Shown here: piece after piece, positions 36,445 to 46,423 of the stretch
Position numbering within the stretch: the stretch's first letter is position 1
How the letters are laid out: the number at the start of each line of letters is the position of its first letter
Assembly (NCBI GenBank): GCA_018818125.1
Contig: JAHISQ010000034.1
Location: 156,592 to 220,591 of the forward strand
Direction of reading: 5' to 3'
DNA length: 64,000 bases
Origin: Candidatus Rifleibacteriota bacterium
Lineage (GTDB): Bacteria; Muiribacteriota; Ozemobacteria; Ozemobacterales; Ozemobacteraceae
Made by a program: the position numbers and the translations under genes
The notes under the pieces: model-generated
The model's input: only the letters and a program-made list of their open reading frames with translations
What the model was told of the DNA's origin: nothing
Database searches by the model: none

Positions 36445-37839
36445 ATGAAATGGTTTGAAGCAAAAAAATTGAATCTGATACAAGTCTATTGTGTCATACT
36501 CATGCTGTTTGGCTGCTGCTCTATCTGTCATGCCAAACCTGCTGATGCAGCAAATCCCTATTTACAGGCAATTGAAGCCTTTGCGCATAATGATTTTGCC
36601 AGCGGCGTAAAAAAATATTATCAGTTTGTTTCATTCTCAGAAATAATTTTGTCAAAGCAGATTCGCATCAGCGATCTCGAAAAAGCCCGGCAATTCTTTA
36701 CAAACGCCGCTCTTTCGCCTGAAAAAAAAGAAAAAGCAGATCTTTTTCTGGCACTGATTGACAGAATCACAGAAAACTGGGAAGGAGCGCATGAGCGCAT
36801 AGATTTCTTAAGACAGAGCCACCCGCGCTCGCTCGTCCTTTCCTATGCTAAAGGCGAATTGCACCTTGCTCAACATCAGATCAAGGAAGCACAGCAATAC
36901 CTTGACTGGATAATAAAGGCGGCTCCGGATAGCCCCTTTGCCACAATCACCAGGGCACTTCTAAGTTTGTATGAAGGATCAGAAAATGTCGATGCAGAAA
37001 AAAGAAAAAGCGTTTTAATGGCTGCAGGTTACCGGAACTGGGACTTGCTTGAAATTGACCAGGCCATTCGTTTTTTTGAGATTGTTACCAAAGACTTTCC
37101 TTCAGAGAAAGAGGCCTTCAAATCGCTTGTTTTCATATACCTTGACCTGGAAAACTATAACAAAGCCCGAGAAATAAATGACAGCTGGAAAAAGAACAAC
37201 AAAAAACCTCTTCTGGACCCTATGACACAGGTAAGACTTCTTCTGGCCAATGAAGAATACGATGAAGCTACTGTTATTCTAAACGATCTGGTGAGTCGGG
37301 ACAGTTCAAATGAACAGGCCAAACTTATGCTGGCAGACTGCCTGTTCAGCCTTGATAAGCTTGAACCTGCACTTCTTCTTTATCAGGAAATCTTTCCGGA
37401 AAATCCCGGCAACATTGGCATAATTCAGCGTATAAAACATTGCATGGAAAGCCTCGGGAAAATTGACGAGGCAGTCAAATTGTTTAAACACCTCGCAGAC
37501 ATTGAACCAGATAATCCTATGATTCAACTGGATCTTGCAGAACTATATATGCTAAACAACGATCTCGACCAGTCTGAAGTATATTACGATCTGTTAAGCA
37601 GCTACGATAACCCATATTCAGACTACGCGGCAGAGATGTCCGCGAAAATTGCCCAGTATCGCCAGGAAAAAGCTATTGCAGAGCTCGAAGAAGCGGCGCG
37701 GCTGACTGAGGCAAATCAGAGACAGCATAATTCCGGTGATTCATCAGGCAGCTCAACCAGTTTACAGGTATCTGTGTCTGAAGATGCCAAAGAAATTCAA
37801 ATTGACGAGCTCAAAAAATTGATGGCCATATACGAATAG
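36445..37839 (+). CDS. Secreted TPR-repeat protein
   Basis: 464 residues with a signal peptide ending near residue 30 (LMLFGCCSICHA; a lipobox is possible but not canonical). Helical repeats of TPR type run from about 35 to 410, for example YNKAREINDSWKKNNKK, SLDKLEPALLLYQEIFPENP and SLGKIDEAVKLFKHLADIEP. The C-terminus is a charged coiled-coil-like segment with a Ser/Gly-rich gap. Likely a periplasmic scaffold that assembles envelope proteins; co-transcribed with the FecR protein. Confidence 0.82.
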   Translation: MKWFEAKKLNLIQVYCVILMLFGCCSICHAKPADAANPYLQAIEAFAHNDFASGVKKYYQFVSFSEIILSKQIRISDLEKARQFFTNAALSPEKKEKADLFLALIDRITENWEGAHERIDFLRQSHPRSLVLSYAKGELHLAQHQIKEAQQYLDWIIKAAPDSPFATITRALLSLYEGSENVDAEKRKSVLMAAGYRNWDLLEIDQAIRFFEIVTKDFPSEKEAFKSLVFIYLDLENYNKAREINDSWKKNNKKPLLDPMTQVRLLLANEEYDEATVILNDLVSRDSSNEQAKLMLADCLFSLDKLEPALLLYQEIFPENPGNIGIIQRIKHCMESLGKIDEAVKLFKHLADIEPDNPMIQLDLAELYMLNNDLDQSEVYYDLLSSYDNPYSDYAAEMSAKIAQYRQEKAIAELEEAARLTEANQRQHNSGDSSGSSTSLQVSVSEDAKEIQIDELKKLMAIYE

Positions 37840-37892
37840 ATAGCCTCCTACGCCTGGTGAATATCTTTTCCTGGGTCAATCGAACAAAATCA

Positions 37893-40160
37893 TCACCACA
37901 TGTAGACCTGCAGCAAGTTTGCGTAGTCGTCAGTCCACAAGCTGTAGTTGTGGTTGGACGCGACCTCGTCCCACCGCGCATAGAGCTTGAGTGTTTCGAG
38001 ATGCAGTGGGTTGCCGGCGGCAATCCAGTCTGAGCGGCTTATCTGATCGTAATCATACCAGTCATAACGTATCGAATAATTCGATGGTTCATCATAAGAG
38101 CGCAGACAGGCAACGCCAAGCTCGTCGCAGATGCGACGGATTACTGGTGATAGCTTAAAATAACGACTGGAAATATGAAAAAGCATCATGCCATCTGGTT
38201 TTATCTTGGCTTTGTAGAGCTTAAAAGCTTCGAGCGTCATCAGATGAATCGGTACCGCATCTGATGAGTATGCGTCGATTACCAGCAGATCGTAGGTCTG
38301 GTCAGGAATATTCTGCAGACTGACGCGCGCGTCGCCAATAATGTGACTGATGCTGGCTTTTGAATTCTGCAAAAAGCTGAAATAATCAGGGTTTTTGGCA
38401 ATTTCAACGATCTTCGGGTCGATCTCAAAAAAGTCGAAATGTTGCCATGGTCGGCCATACCAGGCCAGCGTGCCGCACCCCAGTCCGACAACTCCAATAT
38501 TCTTAAAAGCCCGGTTGATCTGCCCGACGCGAAACACTGAACCGACCGGCCCTTCCCGTGAATAGTAAGAGAGCGGATAATTCATGCGCATATTGTCAAG
38601 CCTGCGCTCTATACCATGCAGCGTGGTTCCGTGCGACAGGCAGTGAAAAACATCTTTAACACCTTCGATTTTCAGGTCTGGATCGATTACCTCGCCATCA
38701 CTGGACAGCTTAGTGACCCTGAGAATGCCGAAAAAACTTCGATCGACCATGATCAGGCGCGGCGAAGTACTCATCTGCGAATAAGCAATGAGACTGACAA
38801 CGATAAGTATTAATCCGACAGTTTTACGCACATTATTGAAAACATAAAGCAGAAGCAGCGCCATAAATGTCATGAACAGGCCGCTATCACTAGAAAGCTT
38901 GGTGAGATTATCTGTTTTCATTCTGGCGGGCAGAATCAGCAAAAATATGAATGTCGCCACAACCAGCAGCCGTTGAGCCATCGAGTATTCAGGATCATAC
39001 TGGCTTTTAGCCAGCAGAGAACTCAAAATAACGCTGCCCAGGAGTGTGAGAATATATTCAACCTGAGTTTTGAAGCACAGCGGCGCGATCAGGCCATTAA
39101 ATACACCGCCAAGTATGCCGCCCATAGACATCCAGACATAATACGAGTTGAGCTGAGTGACTGGTGGTCGATCTTTTGCCAGCAGGCCGTGAAAATACAT
39201 GCAGATCAGAAACATTGCGAACAGGTGCAGCGGAATAATCAGCCAGGCGCGCTCTGTTATGCTGAAATGATACAGTATCATAGCCAGTATCACAGCTGGA
39301 AACATATAACGCTCCCATCTAACGTCTCGCCAGTAGCTGCTTCGCGCAAAAACCAGAACAAATGAAATCAGATACAACGACAGCGGAAAAACCCACAGAA
39401 GTGGTGCAGAAGCTATGTCCGTGGCGATGTGAGTGGTAACCGAAAGCATGGCGCTGCACGGAATAAAGCCCAGTAGACACCAGTAAAGAGAAGTTTTCCA
39501 GGCCGGACTGGCGCTATTACTTGAATTAAACTCTTCGACCTTTTCTTCTGTTTTTTTCGCATTGTCGCGCCAGAGTAAAATGCAGCAGACCAGCATCAGA
39601 ATGGTTTGCACAATGAACAATACTGACCACAGCATTCTCTGTTGCGACAGGCGCAGTAGAGGCTCAAACATGAAAGGGTAAGACAAAAGCGCCAGCAGAC
39701 TGCCAACGTTACTGGCGGCGTATAAAAAATAGGGGTCGGTCGAATCTTTCTGACCGGTTTCTGAGTAGTAACGCTGTAGTAACGGCGCGTTGGCGGCAAT
39801 CATGAAAAATAAAAAGCCGATCGAACCGGCCAGCCTTGCCAGTAGCCAGCCAGTCGGGTTAGTAGCTGCAGTGATAGCACCGGATGTGTCGATATTAAGC
39901 GGAAGCAGCATAAATGCCCCGGTCATCAGCAGCAGATGCAGTATCGACTGACGCTGACAACCAAGATATCTGATCGACTTTTCGGCGTAAACATAACCAG
40001 CCAGCAGCGCCACCTGAAAAAACAGCATGCAGGTTGTCCAGACCGCCGGCACGCCGCCCAGATACGGCAGCAGTATCTTGCCAATCATTGGCTGAACCAT
40101 GAAAAGCAGAAAAGACCCAACAAACACACACAGCGTAAAAGCTGTGGTCACAGTATTCAC
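37893..40160 (-). CDS. Membrane-fused spermidine synthase-like protein
   Basis: 755 residues. About twelve to fourteen membrane helices fill residues 1-465, then a soluble spermidine-synthase-like methyltransferase-fold domain covers about 470-755. The nucleotide motif GLGCG is at 559-563, the acidic residue in FFEIDP at 579 would bind the ribose, Asp610 lies in GDARVSL, and the VIDAYSSDAVP motif corresponds to the aminopropyltransferase active-site loop. Such fusions are widespread in bacteria; their substrate is not established and may not be spermidine. A membrane function is implied by the large N-terminal part. The last 11 codons also occur as a remnant at 14922-14966. Confidence 0.85.
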   Translation of the reverse strand: MNTVTTAFTLCVFVGSFLLFMVQPMIGKILLPYLGGVPAVWTTCMLFFQVALLAGYVYAEKSIRYLGCQRQSILHLLLMTGAFMLLPLNIDTSGAITAATNPTGWLLARLAGSIGFLFFMIAANAPLLQRYYSETGQKDSTDPYFLYAASNVGSLLALLSYPFMFEPLLRLSQQRMLWSVLFIVQTILMLVCCILLWRDNAKKTEEKVEEFNSSNSASPAWKTSLYWCLLGFIPCSAMLSVTTHIATDIASAPLLWVFPLSLYLISFVLVFARSSYWRDVRWERYMFPAVILAMILYHFSITERAWLIIPLHLFAMFLICMYFHGLLAKDRPPVTQLNSYYVWMSMGGILGGVFNGLIAPLCFKTQVEYILTLLGSVILSSLLAKSQYDPEYSMAQRLLVVATFIFLLILPARMKTDNLTKLSSDSGLFMTFMALLLLYVFNNVRKTVGLILIVVSLIAYSQMSTSPRLIMVDRSFFGILRVTKLSSDGEVIDPDLKIEGVKDVFHCLSHGTTLHGIERRLDNMRMNYPLSYYSREGPVGSVFRVGQINRAFKNIGVVGLGCGTLAWYGRPWQHFDFFEIDPKIVEIAKNPDYFSFLQNSKASISHIIGDARVSLQNIPDQTYDLLVIDAYSSDAVPIHLMTLEAFKLYKAKIKPDGMMLFHISSRYFKLSPVIRRICDELGVACLRSYDEPSNYSIRYDWYDYDQISRSDWIAAGNPLHLETLKLYARWDEVASNHNYSLWTDDYANLLQVYMW

Positions 40161-40191
40161 TATTTCAAATCTGCGCTTGCTGTTGAGCCAC

Positions 40192-40518
40192 TCATCTCAT
40201 TGCTGCGGCAATCGGCTTGGCAAAAACCAGTAAGATACCGAATTCAGCTGCGCCCATGATTACTAAACAAAGAACTTTTGAGGTAAAATTCAGACCAATC
40301 TTGCCGAATGGTCGAAAAAGGTAGAAAAGATGAATTGGCGCAGATGTTTGAGTCATTTTAACTCCAACACCTATTATATTTGCGATAGCACAGTGTACAA
40401 AACACTCACCGATTCCCATTCCCTCTGAGAAATCTTTATCTCTGACTGCTTCGGTGAATGCCCAGAATATAAGCGAATCTACCAGGATTAAAAGAGCGAT
40501 AAATACGACAATTATCAT
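40192..40518 (-). CDS. Small membrane protein, function unknown
   Basis: 108 residues with helices at about 2-22 and 83-103 and a weaker hydrophobic segment at about 40-55. AAGGAAAG lies eight bases before the ATG. It precedes the spermidine-synthase-like gene on the same strand by about 30 bases and may be co-transcribed with it. No family recognised. Confidence 0.6.
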   Translation of the reverse strand: MIIVVFIALLILVDSLIFWAFTEAVRDKDFSEGMGIGECFVHCAIANIIGVGVKMTQTSAPIHLFYLFRPFGKIGLNFTSKVLCLVIMGAAEFGILLVFAKPIAAAMR

Positions 40519-40570
40519 AAAGTCACTTTCCTTATCTACTTCTTAAATACCTGAACTGCTGTTAACAAAA

Positions 40571-42334
40571 TCAGTCACCAACGATTTTCAGATGCAGTTC
40601 TTTGAGCTGTTTTTCAGTTGCTTCAGCGGGAGCCTGCATCAGCAAATCCTGTGCGTTCTGGTTCATTGGGAAAGCGATGACCTCACGAATATTCGGTTCG
40701 TTGGCGAGCAACATTACAATGCGGTCAACGCCGGGCGCAATGCCACCGTGAGGAGGCGCACCAAACTTGAAAGCCTTGATCATGCCGCCGAACTTTTCAT
40801 CGACAACACTGTTGTCGTAACCCGCGATTTCGAAGGCTTTATACATAATTTCTGGCAGATGATTGCGAATTGCACCAGAACTGAGTTCGGTACCGTTACA
40901 GACGATATCATACTGATAAGCCTTGATGGTCAGTGGATCCTTGGTCATCAGGGCTTCCATACCACCCTGCGGCATTGAGAACGGGTTGTGGCTGAACTGG
41001 GTGGCGCCGGTTTCTTCGTCTTTTTCGAACATCGGGAAATCAACGATCCAGCAGAAGCGAAAAGCATTTTTTTCACGCAAATCAAGTTCATCAGCCAATC
41101 TAATTCGGACTCTTCCGAGAAAAACTGAAGCTTTGTCGGCACTGTCAGCGACAATAAAGATGGCACTGCCGTCGGGAGCGTTGAATTTTGCGCGCAGTGC
41201 GGCTTTACTCTCGTCTGACAGGGGCTTGGCGAGGCTACCCTTGATTTCGGCGCCGGCAAAAATCAGCGAAGCCAGGCCTTTAGCGCCACTTTCGCGGGCA
41301 AAATCTTCAAGATCTTTCAAAAATTTGCGTGATTTATCGGCAACATTCGGAACACAAAGAGCCCGCACGACGCCGCCACCTTCAACTACTGACTTGAAAG
41401 CATTAAATTCCGAAGCAGCGAAAATATCAGAAACATCCTCGATTTCGAGACCATAACGCAGGTCTGGTTTATCGACACCGTATTTGAGCATAGCGTCCTG
41501 ATAAGGAATTCGCGGAAACTGGGGTTTAGTTACTTCCCAGTCTGAAAATTCAGTGAACAGCCCGTAAAACAGCGTTTCGAGGTGCGCAAAAACGTCTTCC
41601 TGGGTGGCAAACGACATTTCGACGTCGAGCTGATAGAATTCACCAGGTGAACGATCGGCACGCGCATCTTCATCTCTAAAACATGGCGCAATCTGAAAAT
41701 AGCGATCAAAACCAGAGACCATAAGCAACTGCTTGAACTGCTGTGGAGCCTGCGGCAAGGCATAAAACTTACCCGGATACAGGCGACTGGGCACGAGATA
41801 ATCGCGGGCGCCTTCCGGAGAGCTGCTGGTTAGAATCGGAGTCTGAAATTCGTTAAAGCCCATTTCGGTCATGCGGCGACGAATGCTGGCGATGACCTTT
41901 GCGCGCAAAAGAATGTTTTTGTGCAGTTTTTCGCGACGCAGATCAAGAAAACGGTAGGTAAGTCGTGTTGTTTCTGGCGCGTTATCGTCGTCTGCAACTT
42001 GAAACGGCAAAACGTCGGCAGCACTCTGTATAATTACCGTGCTGACTTCGACTTCGATCTCGCCGGTCGGCATATCACGGTTCATGTTGTCACCGCGGCT
42101 GATAACGTTACCTTCGATGGTTACTACCGATTCGATTCTGGTCTTTTCAAAGTCACTGTGAGCCTGACTGCCGGGCGCTGCCATAAGCTGAGTTACGCCG
42201 TAGTTGTCACGCAGAGTCACAAACATAACGCCGCCAAGATCGCGTTTGCGATGGAGCCAGCCTGAGAGCTTGACCTGTTTGCCACAGTCGGAGCCGCGTA
42301 ATTCGCCACAGTTATGAGTTCGGTAGATATGCAT
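40571..42334 (-). CDS. aspS: Aspartyl-tRNA synthetase
   Basis: 587 residues from the ATG at 42334 (AAAGGATG upstream). An in-frame start 129 bases earlier would add an unrelated leader. The N-terminal OB-fold anticodon domain covers about 1-110 ([30 protein letters not shown]). The class II catalytic core follows with motif 2 [19 protein letters not shown] and motif 3 [14 protein letters not shown], and a bacterial GAD insertion lies between (about 285-420). The enzyme charges tRNA-Asp; from sequence I cannot tell whether it also charges tRNA-Asn. The length is normal for bacterial AspRS. Confidence 0.97.
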   Translation of the reverse strand: MHIYRTHNCGELRGSDCGKQVKLSGWLHRKRDLGGVMFVTLRDNYGVTQLMAAPGSQAHSDFEKTRIESVVTIEGNVISRGDNMNRDMPTGEIEVEVSTVIIQSAADVLPFQVADDDNAPETTRLTYRFLDLRREKLHKNILLRAKVIASIRRRMTEMGFNEFQTPILTSSSPEGARDYLVPSRLYPGKFYALPQAPQQFKQLLMVSGFDRYFQIAPCFRDEDARADRSPGEFYQLDVEMSFATQEDVFAHLETLFYGLFTEFSDWEVTKPQFPRIPYQDAMLKYGVDKPDLRYGLEIEDVSDIFAASEFNAFKSVVEGGGVVRALCVPNVADKSRKFLKDLEDFARESGAKGLASLIFAGAEIKGSLAKPLSDESKAALRAKFNAPDGSAIFIVADSADKASVFLGRVRIRLADELDLREKNAFRFCWIVDFPMFEKDEETGATQFSHNPFSMPQGGMEALMTKDPLTIKAYQYDIVCNGTELSSGAIRNHLPEIMYKAFEIAGYDNSVVDEKFGGMIKAFKFGAPPHGGIAPGVDRIVMLLANEPNIREVIAFPMNQNAQDLLMQAPAEATEKQLKELHLKIVGD

Positions 42335-42641
42335 GCGAAAGCATCCTTTATCGGTGATTTTCGCCAAGAGTTTAGCGCAACCACCGCTCAAAAGCAACCC
42401 GGATAAACCCCAGATATCCCGGTAAAATTGAGCCACGCCATTCCCATTCATGTGAAAGAGCAATCACCCGGCTTCTTTGCTTTGTTTTCACGCAGAATTC
42501 TTGCCGAAAGCGAAGGTGGCATGCTAGTATCAGGCCAAGTCTGGTGCCGCTCATCGCACATTGAATGTTTTTGGGATGCATTGTCATGGTAAATTGAATA
42601 TTACTTGAAGAAGTCATAATTTCGAGAAGGGGTAGATCCAA
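42335..42641. other. Intergenic region between aspS and the ankyrin gene
   Basis: About 300 bases between divergent genes, presumably holding both promoters. I see no conserved structure, RNA gene or convincing small ORF. An open frame of about 40 codons upstream of the aspS start is read through but does not look like protein. Confidence 0.4.
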
Positions 42642-43298
42642 ATGAAAAATCTCAATGGTCTGAGAAAAAACCTGAAGAAAACCGCGTTTGTGTGTGTTTT
42701 CGGGATAACGTTGATTCTCGCCTTTGCTTCGGCCAGTTTTGGTCAAGACGATAATACCGCCTTGAATAAACAGTTTCTGGGAACAATTGTTTCAGGAACT
42801 GTTGATCAGATTTCGAGACTTCTGGAAAATGGCGCCGACGTGAATTTTTGCGACGGAGAAGGACGAACGGCACTCCATTATGCGGTTCACGCCAAAAAGC
42901 TTGAAATCATCGAACTCTTACTGGCAGAAAAACCAGATCTTACGCTACGCAACAAGCAAAATCTGCTACCTCTTCATCAGGCTGCCCTCGAGAACTTCCC
43001 GGAGGCGATCAGGCTTTTTCTGGCAGAAGGGGTTCCGGTCGATGCCAGGGGATTTGACAGCAATGATGGTCCAAGCGAATCTACCGCTCTGATTCTTGCG
43101 GCGCAAACGAAGGCAATTGATGCAGCCAGGGTTTTAATTGAGGCCGGAGCCGATGTTAATGCCATAACCTGCGTAGATGGTGCTAAATTTAGACGTTCCG
43201 CATTATTTTGGGCAATCAAAAGCGGAGACAAACAAATGGCTGCGTTTCTCGAAGAAAATGGCGCGGTGAGACTGCCTCCAGGGGCCACTGATAATTAA
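42642..43298 (+). CDS. Secreted ankyrin-repeat protein
   Basis: 218 residues with a basic N-terminus and signal peptide (about 1-34, FASASFG). Four to five ankyrin repeats follow: GTVDQISRLLENGADVNFCD, GRTALHYAVHAKKLEIIELL, NLLPLHQAALENFPEAIRLF and AARVLIEAGADVNAI. Ankyrin proteins bind other proteins; no enzyme domain is present. It lies nine bases before the membrane-fusion gene of an ABC exporter and is probably its operon leader, which suggests a periplasmic partner of that exporter. Confidence 0.85.
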   Translation: MKNLNGLRKNLKKTAFVCVFGITLILAFASASFGQDDNTALNKQFLGTIVSGTVDQISRLLENGADVNFCDGEGRTALHYAVHAKKLEIIELLLAEKPDLTLRNKQNLLPLHQAALENFPEAIRLFLAEGVPVDARGFDSNDGPSESTALILAAQTKAIDAARVLIEAGADVNAITCVDGAKFRRSALFWAIKSGDKQMAAFLEENGAVRLPPGATDN

Positions 43299-43307
43299 TT
43301 CAAGCAA

Positions 43308-44483
43308 ATGAGTAAACTGAAACTATTTATTCCATTACTGATTGTCGGTATCGGTTTCTTTTTATATTCTGAAGTGCATGGAGTAAACTCTGACAACAAA
43401 TTGCTCCTTTCTGGCAATTTTGAAATCGACGATGTTGTGGTGTCATTCAGAATACCCGGATTAATTCTGGAAAGACTGGTCGACGAAGGAGAAAGCGTTG
43501 CTTCAGGCGCACTTATTGCAAAACTCGACAGCAGCGAATATCGAATCGCGGTTGAGAGAGCGTCGGCAATATTCGAAGCAGACAAGGCAATACTGAGAGA
43601 ATTGGAAAATGGCGCCAGAGTTGAAGAGAAGCAACAGGCACTGGCACAGTTGCAAATGGCTCAGGCCGTATTAAAACAGCTTGAAGCTGGTTCAAGGCCA
43701 CAGGAGCTCGACACCGCCAAAGCGTTGCGATCTCAGGCTGAAGCTCAAGTAAAAAAGGCTCAGGCATCACTGGCAGAGGCCACAAAAAATGAGAAAAGAT
43801 TTGCCAAGCTTTTAAGCGAAAATGCGATCAGTGAACAAGATCATCTCGACATGAAAACCCGGGCAGACGTAGCAAAAGCCAATCACAACGACGCTCTCGC
43901 CCGACTGGAAGCCGCCAGACAACAATTAAGCATGACGAATGAAGGTGTCAGAAAAGAAGAAATCGAAAAGGCAAAAGCGGTAGTAAATGCTGCCAGCGCC
44001 ACTTTCGATCTGATTATTGCCGGGCCGCGCCAGGAAAAAATCCAGCAGGCAAAAGCAAAATCAGAAGCCTCTGAAGCATCGCTAAAACAGGCACTACTTT
44101 CACTTAGCTTCACTGAACTTGAAGCTCCAATGGCAGGGACAATTCTTGCAAAAGCCGCTGAAGCCGGCGAATTTGTTAAACAGGGTCAGCCCGTTGTAAC
44201 AATCGGCAACCTGCAAAACATCTTTCTGCGAGTTTACGTCAGTGAAACCAAATTAGGCCTGGTCAAAATCGGACAGCCGGTCAAAATCAACGTTGACACC
44301 TACCCCAACGAAACATTTTCTGGCAAAGTATCATTCATCAGCCAGGAAGCAGAATTCACTCCAAAAAACGTGCAGACGCACGAAGAACGGGTAAAACTGG
44401 TATACCGGGTGAAAATATCTGTAAACAACCCCGATCAAAAACTTAAACCGGGCATGCCCGCTGATGCATTGATGGATCTGTAA
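43308..44483 (+). CDS. HlyD/YbhG-type periplasmic adaptor of an ABC exporter
   Basis: 391 residues with an N-terminal anchor (about 5-21), a lipoyl half-motif (VVVSFRIPGLILERLVDEGE), a long alpha-helical hairpin (about 85-260), the second lipoyl half (LEAPMAGTILAKAAEAGEFV) and a beta-barrel domain ending KPGMPADALMDL. This is the membrane-fusion architecture of YbhG-like proteins, bridging an inner-membrane ABC exporter to an outer-membrane channel, which is not encoded nearby. It is followed five bases later by the dual ATPase gene. Confidence 0.9.
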   Translation: MSKLKLFIPLLIVGIGFFLYSEVHGVNSDNKLLLSGNFEIDDVVVSFRIPGLILERLVDEGESVASGALIAKLDSSEYRIAVERASAIFEADKAILRELENGARVEEKQQALAQLQMAQAVLKQLEAGSRPQELDTAKALRSQAEAQVKKAQASLAEATKNEKRFAKLLSENAISEQDHLDMKTRADVAKANHNDALARLEAARQQLSMTNEGVRKEEIEKAKAVVNAASATFDLIIAGPRQEKIQQAKAKSEASEASLKQALLSLSFTELEAPMAGTILAKAAEAGEFVKQGQPVVTIGNLQNIFLRVYVSETKLGLVKIGQPVKINVDTYPNETFSGKVSFISQEAEFTPKNVQTHEERVKLVYRVKISVNNPDQKLKPGMPADALMDL

Positions 44484-44488
44484 TCAAA

Positions 44489-46423
44489 ATGTCTCAGGTC
44501 AGAGTTCGCGCAGAAAACTTATGCAAAAGCTTTGGCGAAAACAAGGCTGTCGATTCAGTATCTTTAAACACTCAGCCAGGCGAGATTTTTGGCATTGTTG
44601 GCCCGGATGGCGCGGGCAAGTCTACTTTGCTCCGCATGCTTTCTTCTATTATGGAGCCAGACGCAGGCACTGCCGAGGTTTGCGGATTTAACTCCATCAG
44701 TCATGCCGACGAGATAAAGAATCGTATAGCGTATATGAGTCAGCGGTTTGGCCTGTATCCAGATTTAACTGTCGATGAAAATATCAGGTTCTACGCAGAA
44801 CTGTACAATGTCAGCGAAAACCAGTTAGAAAATCGAATTGATGAACTTCTGCATTTCAGCTACATGCACCCCTTTAAAAAACGCCTGGCAGGAAAACTTT
44901 CCGGAGGAATGAAGCAAAAGCTGCAATTGGTCTGTGCCTTAATTCATACTCCCGAAGTACTGATTCTTGATGAACCCACTAATGGAGTCGACCCGGTCAG
45001 TCGCAGAGACTTCTGGCGCATGCTGCAAAACCTGGCTGAGAAAGGGGTAGCCATTGTTGTCTCGACCTCATATCTTGATGAAGCTGAAAGATGTCACCGG
45101 CTCGCTCTGATGCATGAAGGCCGGTTTTTTGTCGTCGGCAACCTCAGAGACATTATCGCGGCCTCTGGCGTTGAAATATCTGTGTGGCGTGGAGATAGCG
45201 CCAAACTGCTATATGCCGACTTAAAAAAGCATGAAGAGATTCACGACATCCGTTTGTTTGGTGACAGTATCAGGATCAAAAAAGGCCCTGAATTTGCATC
45301 GACCAAAAGCAAAGTTGACAAGGTTATAACAGATAAAATGCTGGATGGGCGCTGGGAAGCTGATGAAAACCCAAACCTCGAAGATGTTTTTGTAAATCAC
45401 CTTGAAAACCTGGTTCACACAAGCAATGATAGCTTCTCACATTTCTCACCACACCCGCAAACTTACGCCGATGGCAACTCAGTTAAAGTAAACAATCTCA
45501 GCCGCGCTTTTGGTGATTTTAAAGCTGTCGACGAAATCAGTCTTGAAGTCAAACAGGGTGAAATCTTTGGATTTCTTGGGCCCAACGGTGCTGGAAAAAG
45601 CACGACTATCAGGATGTTATGCGGACTTTTAATCCCTTCGTCTGGCGAAGGGACAGTTGCCGGTTTTGATCTGGCGAGTGAATCTGAAAAAATCAAGCAG
45701 AACATAGGCTATATGAGCCAAAAGTTCTCTTTATATGTAGATCTCAGCGTCAAAGAAAACATCAGTTTTTATGGTGGTATTTATGGTCTCAGTGGCAATA
45801 ATTTTAACCGGAGAATATCCTGGGCCCTACAACTTTCGGGTCTTACCGGACTTGAAAATTCGACGGTTGGAATTCTCAGTCTTGGGTTCAGACAACGCCT
45901 TGCACTCGCATGTTCGTTGCTGCATGAACCGACCATTGTTTTCCTTGACGAGCCGACCAGTGGCGTTGACCCGCTGACGCGCAGACAATTCTGGGAAACG
46001 ATCAGAGAAATGGCGCAGAATGGCATCACGGTATTTGTAACAACTCACTACATGGAAGAGGCTGAATACTGTGATCGTGTAGCTTTCATTAATCGTGGAA
46101 AAATCATGGCTTGCGGCTCTCCAGGACAGCTGAAGAAAAGCGTGATTAAAAGCAATATATTCCACGTCAATCGACTTCTGACTTCAGTGGAACTCGAAAA
46201 AATCCGTTCGTTGGCGTGCGTTATCGATGCTTATGTTTATGGCACCGGGTTTCATGTCGCCACAGCACAAAATCATATTCTTGCCGATATTGCCGAAGCC
46301 GTTCAGGACAATACAATGCTGCAGGAAAAGATCATACCAGTTGTCCCAGGAATGGAAGACGTGTTTGTACAGCTTTCAGCATCACACTTTGCGAATGATC
46401 AGGAAAGGGAATTTGTCTCGTGA
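44489..46423 (+). CDS. ABC exporter ATPase with two fused nucleotide-binding domains (YbhF-like)
   Basis: 644 residues with two ABC domains. The first (about 1-300) has Walker A GPDGAGKST, signature KLSGGMKQK and Walker B VLILDEPTNGVDP. The second (about 330-560) has GPNGAGKST, a degenerate signature LSLGFRQRLA and Walker B IVFLDEPTSGVDP. A degenerate second signature is usual in this family (RbbA/YhiH and YbhF types). The tail (about 560-644) is a regulatory extension. It energises the two permeases encoded next. The stop overlaps the permease start as GTGA. Confidence 0.92.
   Translation: MSQVRVRAENLCKSFGENKAVDSVSLNTQPGEIFGIVGPDGAGKSTLLRMLSSIMEPDAGTAEVCGFNSISHADEIKNRIAYMSQRFGLYPDLTVDENIRFYAELYNVSENQLENRIDELLHFSYMHPFKKRLAGKLSGGMKQKLQLVCALIHTPEVLILDEPTNGVDPVSRRDFWRMLQNLAEKGVAIVVSTSYLDEAERCHRLALMHEGRFFVVGNLRDIIAASGVEISVWRGDSAKLLYADLKKHEEIHDIRLFGDSIRIKKGPEFASTKSKVDKVITDKMLDGRWEADENPNLEDVFVNHLENLVHTSNDSFSHFSPHPQTYADGNSVKVNNLSRAFGDFKAVDEISLEVKQGEIFGFLGPNGAGKSTTIRMLCGLLIPSSGEGTVAGFDLASESEKIKQNIGYMSQKFSLYVDLSVKENISFYGGIYGLSGNNFNRRISWALQLSGLTGLENSTVGILSLGFRQRLALACSLLHEPTIVFLDEPTSGVDPLTRRQFWETIREMAQNGITVFVTTHYMEEAEYCDRVAFINRGKIMACGSPGQLKKSVIKSNIFHVNRLLTSVELEKIRSLACVIDAYVYGTGFHVATAQNHILADIAEAVQDNTMLQEKIIPVVPGMEDVFVQLSASHFANDQEREFVS

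Noticed and set aside
37811..38023. Shadow ORF sharing CRSTCG with an ORF near 14789-15115
   Set aside because: Both are out-of-frame readings of the repeated gene tail; the real signal is the 45-base DNA match, reported separately.
45780..46000. Degenerate LSLGFRQ signature as a sign of a dead ATPase
   Set aside because: The second domain of YbhF/RbbA-type dual ATPases normally has a degenerate signature, so it is a family trait.
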